Origin: Flectobacillus longus
GTDB lineage: Bacteria; Bacteroidota; Bacteroidia; Cytophagales; Spirosomataceae
Length of the DNA: 64,000 nucleotides
Assembly: GCF_030056705.1 (NCBI RefSeq)
Contig: NZ_JASHIC010000004.1
Span: forward strand, 267,364 to 331,363
Direction of reading: 5' to 3'
Position numbers and translations under genes: made by a program
Shown here: positions 27,443 to 35,783 of the stretch, piece by piece
Position numbering within the stretch: the first letter of the stretch is position 1
How the letters are laid out: every line of letters starts with the position of its first letter
Notes under the pieces: generated by a model
What the model was told of the DNA's origin: nothing
The model's database searches: none
What the model saw: the letters and a program-made list of their open reading frames with translations, nothing else

Positions 27443-28237
27443 TTAAACCGCAACAGGAGCTTTAATCGCTGGGTGTGGGTTATAGTTTTCCAAAGTAAAG
27501 TCTTCAAATTTGAATGAGAAGATATCTTTCACTTCTGGATTAATTTTCATAGTTGGTAATGGACGAATATCACGTGAAAGCTGCGTAGCCACTTGCTCGT
27601 AGTGATTTGAATAGATGTGCGTATCGCCACCTGTCCAGATAAAATCACCAAGTTCTAAATCGCAAACTTGTGCTACCATCATTGTCAAAAGGGCGTAAGA
27701 AGCAATATTGAATGGTACACCCAAAAATACGTCGGCACTACGTTGGTACAATTGGCACGAAAGTTTGTTATCAGCTACATAAAACTGGAATAATGCATGA
27801 CAAGGCATCAATGCCATTTCTGATAATTCTCCTACATTCCATGCACTAACAATGATACGACGTGAATCTGGGCTTTTTTTCAAGGTATCAATCACCTCTT
27901 TCAATTGGTCGATCACCTTACCATTTGGCGCTGTCCAGCTTCTCCACTGTTTGCCATATACAGGACCTAAATCGCCGTTTTCGTTGGCCCATTCGTCCCA
28001 AATGCTCACACCATGATCTTTTAGATATTTGGTATTGGTATCACCTTGAATAAACCACAACAATTCGTGGATAATCGATTTTAGGTGTACTTTTTTAGTA
28101 GTTACCATCGGAAAACCCTCTTGAAGGTTAAAACGCATTTGATAACCAAATACACTTTTTGTTCCTGTACCAGTACGGTCTGTTTTTACCGCACCGTTGT
28201 CCATAATATGTTGGAGTAAATCGTGATACTGTTGCAT
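27443..28237 (-). CDS. thyA: Thymidylate synthase
   Basis: 264-residue ThyA, methylating dUMP to dTMP with methylenetetrahydrofolate. Catalytic C146 is in [22 protein letters not shown] (21-31), [19 protein letters not shown] and [11 protein letters not shown] are all in place. Normal length. Dihydrofolate reductase, often next to thyA, is absent here. A consensus promoter lies 106 bases upstream. Confidence 0.98.
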   Translation of the reverse strand: MQQYHDLLQHIMDNGAVKTDRTGTGTKSVFGYQMRFNLQEGFPMVTTKKVHLKSIIHELLWFIQGDTNTKYLKDHGVSIWDEWANENGDLGPVYGKQWRSWTAPNGKVIDQLKEVIDTLKKSPDSRRIIVSAWNVGELSEMALMPCHALFQFYVADNKLSCQLYQRSADVFLGVPFNIASYALLTMMVAQVCDLELGDFIWTGGDTHIYSNHYEQVATQLSRDIRPLPTMKINPEVKDIFSFKFEDFTLENYNPHPAIKAPVAV

Positions 28238-28342
28238 GGGATAATAAGTATTTATAGCTGATATTGAAGCAACATCAATAGGAAGTGCATTGATTCAATA
28301 TTTTTAGGATAATTTCTGGTTGATTTTTTCTCAAAATGACCC

Positions 28343-28374
28343 CAAAATTAGCACAAAACCCTTGCTTGACCAAA
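28343..28374 (-). promoter_or_regulatory. Promoter of thyA
   Basis: On the minus strand TTTG (28374-28371), exactly 20 bases, then TAATTTTG (28350-28343). Both boxes are perfect matches to the Bacteroidota consensus. The spacer overlaps a hairpin at 28353-28391. Confidence 0.65.
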
Positions 28375-28391
28375 GTCAGCAAGGGTTTTGT
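28353..28391 (-). terminator. Hairpin downstream of the OsmC gene, overlapping the thyA promoter
   Basis: ACAAAACCCTTGCT / AGCAAGGGTTTTGT arms. It lies 120 bases after the OsmC stop and lacks a clean T-run, so termination is only probable. It covers the thyA -33 box, which may matter for thyA initiation. Confidence 0.45.
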
Positions 28392-28425
28392 CGATGGTAT
28401 TTCTAAGTTAGTGATTCAACTATTT

Positions 28426-28496
28426 GGCTTTCGGCAAAAGCATATCTATAGTTGTTAAATCTCTTTGCCTAGTGCCTGTTGCCTAATTCCTAATGC
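28426..28496 (+). repeat. Heptad-array interspersed repeat, copy A2
   Basis: GGCTTTCGGCAAAAGCATAT then TAGTTGTTAAATCTCTT and the heptads TGCCTAG, TGCCTGT, TGCCTAA, TTCCTAA, TGC. Closest to the copy at 49161-49275. Confidence 0.7.
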
Positions 28497-28509
28497 AAAC
28501 AAGTTAAAT

Positions 28510-28938
28510 CTATTCAGCAAAATCAATGCTATAAGTGTGCGTAATAGTAGCCGAAGGGCTCAATTGAGCTGTTGCAGAGCAGTATTTTTCCATTGACAAT
28601 TCAATCGCTTTTTGAGCTTTTGCTTCTGTAATATTGCCTTTCATAGCAAAATGGATATTGATACTACGGAATGGAGTCATTTCAGTTCCTTCGATTTTGA
28701 CACGTTCGCCCGATACCGAGATTTTAAGGTCGTCGATACGTTGGCGTTGTTTTTTCAAAATCAAAATTACATCAATGGCTGTACAGCCACCTAAACCCAT
28801 CAACAAAAGTTCCATTGGACGCGCACCTGAGTTGGTACCACCTATATTTTCGGCTGCATCGATGTGTACAGGTACTCCTGACATTCCTGATGCTTCAAAA
28901 TGGAAAGCATCATCTACTCTAACTAATTCTACTTGCAT
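28510..28938 (-). CDS. OsmC/Ohr family peroxiredoxin-like protein
   Basis: 142-residue OsmC-family protein that reduces organic hydroperoxides through two cysteines: C52 in GLGGCTAIDV and C120 in MEKYCSATAQL. PMELLLMGLGG is the family core helix. Cytoplasmic, single gene. It belongs to the OsmC rather than Ohr branch by general look, but I cannot separate these firmly. Confidence 0.92.
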   Translation of the reverse strand: MQVELVRVDDAFHFEASGMSGVPVHIDAAENIGGTNSGARPMELLLMGLGGCTAIDVILILKKQRQRIDDLKISVSGERVKIEGTEMTPFRSINIHFAMKGNITEAKAQKAIELSMEKYCSATAQLSPSATITHTYSIDFAE

Positions 28939-29062
28939 GGTTCTCGATAATTAAATGATGGATAGAATTTTTGAAAACTCTATCTCTTTTTGGTATAACA
29001 GAAACCGATACCACTTAGTGCCCCAATAGATGGGCTGGAGAACAAACACGCCTAATAAACCT

Positions 29063-30382
29063 CTATTTCAGCTCATTGGCATGAATATCCTTATCCCAAA
29101 CTTGTGTTCCTTTGGTATCGTACACTGTGATTTTCAAAACTCTGTCTTTCAACGGTCCTGTTACTTCACAGATTGCAAAGTTACGTTCTGTGTATAATGT
29201 ACCGTCAACAATTGGTGAATTATTTTCGTCTTTAATAGGTTTTGACGGACCAGAAGTAAATGGCGAAATTGTCAAATCATACAAAGGATAAAGATTCCCT
29301 GCTCTTTCTAATTTCTGTAAACAAGTATGATGACGGTCGCCAGTCAAGAAAAATACGCCTGGCACTTTAGCATCTGCAATTTTCTTCAAAAGGTCGGCTC
29401 TTTCTGCATCATACGTTGCCATATTCTCGAATACCTTAGCTGGATTAACAACTTGCCCACCGCAAACGATGAATTTGAAAGTCGCTTTACTTCCTGTAAG
29501 TGCGTCTATTAACCAGTTGATTTGTTTTTGACCTAAAAACGCTCTATCTCCTGTATGGTTGTCATTGGGTGTGCGGAACCAACGGTTATCTAACATAAAG
29601 AACTGAACATCATTCCATTGGAAAGTACCTGTACAAGCTTCATTCTCGAAAATATAATTAGGGTTTGCCCAAAAAAGCTTGAACATTTCTAAGGACATAT
29701 CTTTATTCCAGAAAGAGCGGTCAGCATCGTTTGGACCATAATCGTGGTCGTCCCAAATCGCATAATGGTGAACACTACCCAATAATGGTTGTATTTCAGG
29801 AATACTTCTTGAATGAGTATTGCGGTGAATCATCCCTGTGCGAGTATTCCAATCTGGCTCACGGTAATAGAAATTGTCACCGCCCCACATCATAAAATCG
29901 GGCTGTTTTTGATAAATCGCACTAAAGATTTCTTGATAACCACCATAAGGACGTCCAGGACGGTCTGTTTCTGGTTCGTTGATATAGTTACAGCTACCAA
30001 AAGCAAACTTAAAATTGGCTGGGTCTTTACGATATTGCCACAATTCTTGCGACTGAAACGAAAGTGGATAATTACGTGCTACTTTTTTGCCATTTACCCA
30101 AACTTCATAATCGTATTTTTTGCCCATTGTTACTTGGTCACAAACCAGCTTGGCTACATTTCCATCATGTTTGTTGGTAATAGCTTCAGCGGTGCTGTAT
30201 TTGATAGCTGGGTTTTCCTTATCCCAATACACAAATTTCACTTTTGAAGGCTTTTGTGTTTGTACCCAAAGCATTACTTCTTTCATTTCAGAATAGCCCA
30301 CCATAGGCCCACACTGAATCTGCGCTGTGACTGCAAACTGTACTATTTGAAATAATAAAATGAATAATAAGAATTTTTTCAT
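29063..30382 (-). CDS. PhoD-type alkaline phosphatase/phosphodiesterase, secreted
   Basis: 439-residue secreted metallophosphoesterase. The signal peptide ends at VTAQ (residue 20-21). A fibronectin-like N-terminal domain is followed by the PhoD core: FAFGSCNYIN, DFMMWGGDNFYYREPDW, HYAIWDDHDYGPND, CGGQVVNP and FLTGDRHHTCL, carrying the iron/calcium ligands. It releases phosphate from phosphodi- or monoesters in the periplasm or outside. No Pho regulator nearby. Divergent from lysA. Confidence 0.93.
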   Translation of the reverse strand: MKKFLLFILLFQIVQFAVTAQIQCGPMVGYSEMKEVMLWVQTQKPSKVKFVYWDKENPAIKYSTAEAITNKHDGNVAKLVCDQVTMGKKYDYEVWVNGKKVARNYPLSFQSQELWQYRKDPANFKFAFGSCNYINEPETDRPGRPYGGYQEIFSAIYQKQPDFMMWGGDNFYYREPDWNTRTGMIHRNTHSRSIPEIQPLLGSVHHYAIWDDHDYGPNDADRSFWNKDMSLEMFKLFWANPNYIFENEACTGTFQWNDVQFFMLDNRWFRTPNDNHTGDRAFLGQKQINWLIDALTGSKATFKFIVCGGQVVNPAKVFENMATYDAERADLLKKIADAKVPGVFFLTGDRHHTCLQKLERAGNLYPLYDLTISPFTSGPSKPIKDENNSPIVDGTLYTERNFAICEVTGPLKDRVLKITVYDTKGTQVWDKDIHANELK

Positions 30383-30391
30383 GAGGGATGT

Positions 30392-30423
30392 TTTTAGTTG
30401 GTGATAAGATTGGGGTATCTTTG
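30392..30423 (+). promoter_or_regulatory. Candidate promoter of lysA
   Basis: TTTT, 20 bases, TATCTTTG, in the gap between divergent phoD-type and lysA genes, 119 bases before the lysA start. Confidence 0.5.
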
Positions 30424-30541
30424 TATTTAGCTTTTATTGAAAACAATGACAAAATAGTATTCTGAATTTCTATCTAAACGGCATATATATTTTGTTAATT
30501 TATCACAAAAGGCACAAATAGAATTTAACAATAGCAAAAAA

Positions 30542-31786
30542 ATGCATTATTACGACATCCAAGGGATTCAATTGACAGAGTTGGCCGAAAAATTTGATAC
30601 GCCTTTATATGTATATGACGCCAACAAAATTATCGAAAAAATAGGCATTCTTCGTGATTCATTCAAAGATGTTAATATAAAGATAAAATACGCTTGTAAA
30701 GCTAACACCAATTTATCTATCCTAAAACTCATGCGCAAACATGGGGTCGAAATCGACGTGGTATCTCCTGAAGAACTGCGTTTGGCATTGATGGCTGGAT
30801 ATGAGGGTGCACAAATTACCTTTACACCAAGTGGTGTTTCGTTTGATGAAATTGAGTTGGCAGCTGAAATTGGTGCACGTATCAATCTCGATAACTTGGA
30901 TGTACTAGAAGCCTTTGGAAAATTGTATGGCAACAAAAAAGGTGCTTTGATTCGTATCAAACCTCACGTATTTGGAGGTGGTAACGAAAAAATCATGACG
31001 GCTCACCCTGAATCTAAGTTCGGTATTTCGATTCATCAGAAAGACCAAATTTTAGACATTGTGAAAAAGTATGATATGAAAATCATTGGCTTACATCAGC
31101 ATACAGGTTCTGATGTCAAAAATGCAGATGCTTTTACGCAAGCAGCTTCAGCTATTTTGGAAATGGCTAAAGATTTCAAAGATTTAGAAATCATTGATTT
31201 GGGTGGTGGATTTAAAGTGGCTTACAAAGACGGAGATATTACCACAAACATGGCAGAATTGGGTGCGGTTTTGAGTTCGGCATTTTTGAATTTCTGCCAA
31301 GAGTATGGTCGTCCATTACAATTATGGTTTGAGCCTGGCAAATTTTTGGTTAGTGAGGCTGGAACATTTTTGACTACAGCAAATACCGTTAAAAAAGATC
31401 CAATCAAGACTTTTGTGTGTGTCAACTCAGGTTTGAATCATCTGGGTCGTCCGATGATGTATGGCGCTTATCATGATATTTTCAATGCTTCTAATAAGGA
31501 TGATAGCCAGCAAGATGATTATCGTGTGGTAGGATATATCTGCGAAACGGATACTTTTAGTTGGTCGGCTGAGGGTCAACAAAGTGAGCGTCGTATTAAT
31601 ACTGTCAACAAAGGTGATATTATTGCGATGAAAAATGCAGGTGCATATTGTTTCTCGATGTCGTCACAATACAATTCTCGTATTCGCCCTGCGGAGGTGT
31701 TGGTGATAAATGGTGAAGCAAAATTGATTCGTCGTCGCGAGAATTTTGATGATATTTTACGTAATACGGTAGAAGTAGACATATAA
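30542..31786 (+). CDS. lysA: Diaminopimelate decarboxylase
   Basis: 414-residue PLP enzyme, decarboxylating meso-diaminopimelate to lysine. K53 in YACKANTNL binds PLP; HQHTGSDV, DLGGGFKVAY and EPGKFLVSEAG match the fold III family. The cysteine motif that usually reads CESGD is CETDTF here (C334), a common family position with altered neighbours. Length is normal, and LysA is favoured over carboxynorspermidine decarboxylase. A long bidirectional hairpin follows. Confidence 0.88.
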   Translation: MHYYDIQGIQLTELAEKFDTPLYVYDANKIIEKIGILRDSFKDVNIKIKYACKANTNLSILKLMRKHGVEIDVVSPEELRLALMAGYEGAQITFTPSGVSFDEIELAAEIGARINLDNLDVLEAFGKLYGNKKGALIRIKPHVFGGGNEKIMTAHPESKFGISIHQKDQILDIVKKYDMKIIGLHQHTGSDVKNADAFTQAASAILEMAKDFKDLEIIDLGGGFKVAYKDGDITTNMAELGAVLSSAFLNFCQEYGRPLQLWFEPGKFLVSEAGTFLTTANTVKKDPIKTFVCVNSGLNHLGRPMMYGAYHDIFNASNKDDSQQDDYRVVGYICETDTFSWSAEGQQSERRINTVNKGDIIAMKNAGAYCFSMSSQYNSRIRPAEVLVINGEAKLIRRRENFDDILRNTVEVDI

Positions 31787-31796
31787 AATGAAATAT

Positions 31797-31862
31797 AAAT
31801 TTAGAGTGAGGAGATTGATTATATTCTGAAAAAGAAAACAATCAATCTCCTCACTCTAAATT
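31797..31862. terminator. Bidirectional terminator between lysA and barrel protein genes
   Basis: 23-base arms (AATTTAGAGTGAGGAGATTG... and complement) with an 18-base A-rich loop; both flanking genes converge on it. Confidence 0.8.
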
Positions 31863-31879
31863 CTACACGATTTATTGTT

Positions 31880-32617
31880 CTAAAACCCGTATCCTACCCC
31901 AAGCGATACGGTCGCAAAATTGTTGAAATCTTTGATTTTTTTCAAACCATAATTAGCTCTCAAATCTACAAACCATCGCTTGTCGAAGCGGTATCCTGCT
32001 CCTGCCACTACTCCCATTTCCACTCGATCACCAAAAGATAATCCGCTCAAATCAATCGTATTATTGACAGAAGAAGAAAAATAGCTCATACTGGTCAGAT
32101 AAGAAACGTAAGGTCCAAGTTCAATAAAAAAACTCTTAGCATCATACCCAAAACGATATTGATACAATAAGGGAATATTGAGCATATTCATATGGAGAGT
32201 GATATCATTTTTTTGTGTTGCTTTTGACTGGTAATAGATTTCAGGTTGGAAACGGCTTCTTGGTGTAAAACCGATATTGGCAAAAGCACCGATTTCAAAA
32301 GTTGGAATCAAATCTGATTGCTCTCCTTCAAAAAGAATTACCTGCCCTATTCCTCCTCTTAATCCAAATCTGTCTGGAGCGATTTCTTCTGGCACTCCAA
32401 AACGTCCGTCTCTGGTAGACATTTTATTGGCCTTGAATCCTTGCAAATTAGATTGTGGTCCTGTCGACTGCTTGACGCTTACATTATTGGGCGTCTCAGA
32501 CTTTACATTTTTCACAGACTTTGTAGTTTCTGTATTCTTTTTTTGTTGTCCCCAAATATTTTGTTGAGCAACTAGCAAGATAAAACAGGCAGTAAGTAAA
32601 GATTTTAGTTGATACAT
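31880..32617 (-). CDS. PorT-family outer-membrane beta-barrel protein
   Basis: 245 residues: signal peptide (LLTACFILLVAQ, cleaved near IWGQQ), then a polar, disordered stretch of about 70 residues rich in K, T, N and S. A small eight-stranded-looking barrel follows (GLRGGIGQVILFEG, FEIGAFANIGFTPRSRFQPE, FIELGPYVSYL, GVVAGAGYRFDKRWFVDLR), ending ATVSLGVGYGF with a terminal phenylalanine as expected for BAM substrates. This is the generic PorT-like barrel family; a specific role is unknown. Confidence 0.85.
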   Translation of the reverse strand: MYQLKSLLTACFILLVAQQNIWGQQKKNTETTKSVKNVKSETPNNVSVKQSTGPQSNLQGFKANKMSTRDGRFGVPEEIAPDRFGLRGGIGQVILFEGEQSDLIPTFEIGAFANIGFTPRSRFQPEIYYQSKATQKNDITLHMNMLNIPLLYQYRFGYDAKSFFIELGPYVSYLTSMSYFSSSVNNTIDLSGLSFGDRVEMGVVAGAGYRFDKRWFVDLRANYGLKKIKDFNNFATVSLGVGYGF

Positions 32618-32764
32618 ATATTTTATGTTGTGTGTTAGTTGATTTATTGAGCCATTCTATTGGTTTCAACTGGCTCTTGGCAATAAGACGTTCTATGATT
32701 ATAGCAAAAATTAAGCTAAAGTAGTTTTTTTTCAAAAATGATAATCAATAAAAATACAAACGAC

Positions 32765-32851
32765 TGACATTTTTTATATGCTCAAAATACAAAAATAGTC
32801 ATTTTGTCAGTATAAATATACATAAACCATATCAATACATGACAAAATGTC
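32765..32851. promoter_or_regulatory. Inverted TGACAAAATGNC motifs upstream of hsp20
   Basis: TGACAAAATGTC (32840-32851, plus strand) and TGACAAAATGAC (32809-32798, minus strand) face each other 30 bases apart; a further TGACATTTT half-site is at 32765. They lie 110-165 bases before the hsp20 ATG. A heat-shock regulator site is an inference. The rest of the 32618-32962 gap is AT-rich. Confidence 0.4.
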
Positions 32852-32962
32852 TTTATTTTTCAATTGGTATAGAACTTGTAAAAAAAATAATACCACCGCA
32901 ACAAGTGGTAGTTCTTTTAAAGTGATTTTTTCAATTAACAAAATAAAAAAACATTTACAGCC

Positions 32963-33415
32963 ATGACATTCGTAAGACTAAACCCAGCAGTAAAAAGAAA
33001 TTCAAATTTCAACAACGATTTCAATAACCTTTTTAAACAATTTGACACCATGTTACCAAAAGCACATTTCCATAATTCATTGTATCAATCAATTCCAGCG
33101 GTCAATGTAAAAGAATCAGAAGCAGGGTTTGAAATTGAAGTAGCAGCACCAGGCTTGAAAAAAGAAAATTTCAAATTGAGTCTTCACGAAAATCGCTTGA
33201 CGATATCAGCAGTTCAGGAACAACAACAGGAGGAAAAAACCGAAAAATATACTCGTCAGGAATTTAACTATAACCAATTCCAACGCACATTTACGTTACC
33301 TAAAAATGTAGATGGCGAAAAGATTGAAGCTACTTATACAGACGGTATTCTTCATGTAGGATTACCGAAAAAAGAAGAGCTCAAACCAGCAGTGAAAGAG
33401 ATTGCGGTTTTGTAA
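32963..33415 (+). CDS. Hsp20/alpha-crystallin family small heat-shock protein
   Basis: 150-residue small heat-shock chaperone. The alpha-crystallin domain spans about 44-140 (IPAVNVKESEAGFEIEVAAP, GLKKENFKLSLHENRLTISA, FQRTFTLPKNVDGEKIEATY, DGILHVGLPKKE). It should form oligomers that hold unfolded proteins. Next downstream, the periplasmic protease HtrA is in the same direction but 412 bases away behind a probable terminator. Confidence 0.95.
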   Translation: MTFVRLNPAVKRNSNFNNDFNNLFKQFDTMLPKAHFHNSLYQSIPAVNVKESEAGFEIEVAAPGLKKENFKLSLHENRLTISAVQEQQQEEKTEKYTRQEFNYNQFQRTFTLPKNVDGEKIEATYTDGILHVGLPKKEELKPAVKEIAVL

Positions 33416-33475
33416 TTAGTAAAATTTGAAGCACGAAAGAAGCATAGAATATTGCCTCTTTTTAAATTCAATATT

Positions 33476-33542
33476 GGGGGAATATCCCTAACTCTTTTTC
33501 AATTTCGAGAAATAGTTGGATGGGTATTCCCTTCTTTTTTTA
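33476..33542 (+). terminator. Probable terminator after hsp20
   Basis: GGGAATATCCC pairs imperfectly with GGGTATTCCC across about 35 bases and is followed by seven T. The remainder of the 33416-33827 gap shows nothing else I can name. Confidence 0.55.
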
Positions 33543-33827
33543 TCTAACGAAATCCCAAAAATACTCGAAATCTTAAAATATGTTAAAATGCCTTTAATGT
33601 GTGCACCTTGAATATCGATTTTGCGTTAAATTAGCGTAGTGAAATCAAAAAAACTCGCTCAGTTAGTTTACTTGTTAGAGGCTCAAAAATACAAGCTAAT
33701 AATTTTTCAAAAAAGCTTAAGTAAACAAGAGCCAACAGCTACAAATTTCAACAAAACAATCTATTCCACTAGACCGTTTAGGAAATAAAGTACGAGTCTG
33801 GTTCACATTAAAAACACTTTATTCAAA

Positions 33828-35318
33828 ATGGAAATGAACAATAATTTAAAAACCCTTGCCATCGTTGGTGCTTTGAGCAGTGCGACCACGCTCGGAGCCT
33901 ATAAGTTATTCATCGAAAAGTCTTCATCTGACGCTGTATTTTCAGATACTCCATCTGCCTTTACTCGCATGGTGTCGAATAATGGAGCGGCGGCAGGTTC
34001 ATTAACAGAATTTACTTTCGCAGCAGAAAAAGCTACGCCTGCGGTTGTCCATATCAAAACAAAAATGACTCGTCAGGTAAACCGTCAAATGGTAGATCCA
34101 TTTGAAGATTTCTTCGGATTTGGAGATTTGGGCGGTGGGCGTCGTCGTCAACCTGAAGCGCAAGAAGCTTCTGGCTCTGGTGTAATTATCAGTGCTGATG
34201 GTTATATCGTAACTAATAACCACGTAGTGCAAGATGCCGATGAAGTAACTGTAATCCTTGGCGATAAGCGCGAATTGAAGGCTAAAGTAGTAAGTACTGA
34301 CCCTTCTACCGACTTGGCAGTAATTCAAGTAAAAGCTACGAATTTGCCATTTTTAACATTCGGTGATTCTGATGCTTTGAGAGTTGGCGAATGGGTATTG
34401 GCAGTAGGTAACCCTTTCAATCTTGAGTCAACGGTAACGGCTGGTATCGTATCAGCAAAAGGTCGTCAAAATATTATCGACCGTGATAAAGAAGATGTAA
34501 ATCCACTTGAATCGTTTATCCAAACAGATGCAGCGGTAAACCCAGGAAACTCAGGTGGTGCTTTGGTAAACTTAAAAGGTGAACTAATCGGTATCAATAC
34601 TGCGATTTACAGCCGTACAGGTCAGTTTGCAGGATATTCGTTTGCAGTACCTGTAAGTATTGTAAAAAAAGTATCTGCTGATTTGATTAAGTATGGTAAT
34701 GTACAACGTGGTTACTTAGGCGTAAGTATCCAAGATGTATCAGGCAAAGTAGCTGAAGAAAAAGGCTTGAAAGTAAACGAAGGAGTATATGTTGGTGGTT
34801 TTGCTAATAGTAGCTCTGCGCAAGCAGCAGGCTTGAAAGTAAATGACGTAATCGTAAAAGTAGATGGCGTTGAAACGAAATCAAGCTCAAAACTAATGGA
34901 ATTAGTAGGTCGTAAGCGTCCAGGCGAAACAGTGGTTGTAACTGTAAACCGTGATGGTGCTACAAAAGATTTCAATGTTGTTTTGAAAAATAAAGATGGC
35001 AACACCAACATTGTAAAAGGTGAATCTGCTGGTGCTGTTATTGCTAGTGAATATCTTGGAGCTAAAATCGCCAACCTTTCAGAAGCAGAAAAAGCCAAAT
35101 TGAAACTTTCAGGTGGTGTTAAATTAACAGATGTAAATCCAGAAGGTCGTTTGGGTTATCAAGGTGTAGAAAGCGGTTTGATTATTTCAAAAATCGATGA
35201 CAAAGCAGTAAAAGATGCCAAGGAAGCAGCTGATTTATTACAAAACCGTAAAGGTCGTGTAAAAATCGAGGGTGTAGATATGGACGGCACTCGTTACTAC
35301 TACGTAATCGTTCTTTAA
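33828..35318 (+). CDS. htrA: Do-family (HtrA/DegQ) periplasmic serine protease
   Basis: 496-residue HtrA protease/chaperone. A single N-terminal hydrophobic stretch (LAIVGALSSATTLGAYKLF) acts as signal anchor. The trypsin-like triad is H132 in TNNHVV, D162 in STDLAVI and S242 in NPGNSGGAL. Two PDZ domains follow, from about 285 (RGYLGVSIQDV) and 405 (EYLGAKIANLS). It degrades or refolds envelope proteins under stress. ATGs at 33828 and 33834 are both possible starts. Neighbouring hsp20 suggests a stress region but each has its own terminator. Confidence 0.94.
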   Translation: MEMNNNLKTLAIVGALSSATTLGAYKLFIEKSSSDAVFSDTPSAFTRMVSNNGAAAGSLTEFTFAAEKATPAVVHIKTKMTRQVNRQMVDPFEDFFGFGDLGGGRRRQPEAQEASGSGVIISADGYIVTNNHVVQDADEVTVILGDKRELKAKVVSTDPSTDLAVIQVKATNLPFLTFGDSDALRVGEWVLAVGNPFNLESTVTAGIVSAKGRQNIIDRDKEDVNPLESFIQTDAAVNPGNSGGALVNLKGELIGINTAIYSRTGQFAGYSFAVPVSIVKKVSADLIKYGNVQRGYLGVSIQDVSGKVAEEKGLKVNEGVYVGGFANSSSAQAAGLKVNDVIVKVDGVETKSSSKLMELVGRKRPGETVVVTVNRDGATKDFNVVLKNKDGNTNIVKGESAGAVIASEYLGAKIANLSEAEKAKLKLSGGVKLTDVNPEGRLGYQGVESGLIISKIDDKAVKDAKEAADLLQNRKGRVKIEGVDMDGTRYYYVIVL

Positions 35319-35343
35319 TAATGTAATTTTGACTGATTGTATA

Positions 35344-35379
35344 TTCCCCTACTTGCTCTTGCGGGTAGGGGATTTTTTT
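35344..35379 (+). terminator. Intrinsic terminator after htrA
   Basis: TCCCCTAC / GTAGGGGA arms followed by seven T. Confidence 0.85.
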
Positions 35380-35380
35380 G

Positions 35381-35460
35381 CTATTGTGGATATGGGATTT
35401 TCGATTTCGGAAAGAGGTAATAGTTTCAAAATCAGAAATAGCTTGGAAACCTTCGCAATA
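35381..35460. repeat. MITE-like element, partial copy B3
   Basis: CTATTGTGGATATGGGATTT and CGATTTCGGAAAGAG parallel the start of the 39524 copy; AAAATCAGAAATAGC and GGAAACCTTCGC resemble the other end. The outer inverted ends are missing or eroded. Confidence 0.5.
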
Positions 35461-35521
35461 ATAATTGCTACGAAATTATCGCTAGTACAGAACTTATAAC
35501 GAGGCAATTAAGACCATTTTC

Positions 35522-35616
35522 TTTTACCGATAATAGGCACAGTAACCTAAAAGTAAAAAGTGTTCGTCATAAAAGCATGAATAGATTTTTGCCTAATGTT
35601 TAATGCGTATTAATAT
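35522..35616 (+). repeat. Heptad-array interspersed repeat, copy A3
   Basis: TTTTACCGATAATAGGCACA, AAAAGCATGAATA, then TGCCTAATGTTTAATGCGTA, in the same order as copies A1 and A6 but with an eroded array. Occupies part of the 35319-35783 gap. Confidence 0.55.
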
Positions 35617-35648
35617 AATTTTATTTAGGCAAGGACAACTCCTCACTA

Positions 35649-35684
35649 AAAAAAATTCCCCAGTCGAACAACTGGGGAATTTTA
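35649..35684 (-). terminator. Intrinsic terminator after TonB receptor 1
   Basis: AAAATTCCCCAGT / ACTGGGGAATTTT with loop CGAACA and a T-run on the minus strand. Confidence 0.88.
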
Positions 35685-35783
35685 TTCATTACTAACATCA
35701 ATTTGTTGTAATTATCTAGCACTCAGGTCAATTTTCTAATGATTGAGCATTTTCGAATTTATGATAACTAAATAATCACCGTA

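Noticed and set aside
28353..28391. Riboswitch upstream of thyA
   Set aside because: The hairpin overlaps the -33 box and spacer of the likely thyA promoter, so most of it would not be transcribed with thyA; no known riboswitch core was recognised.
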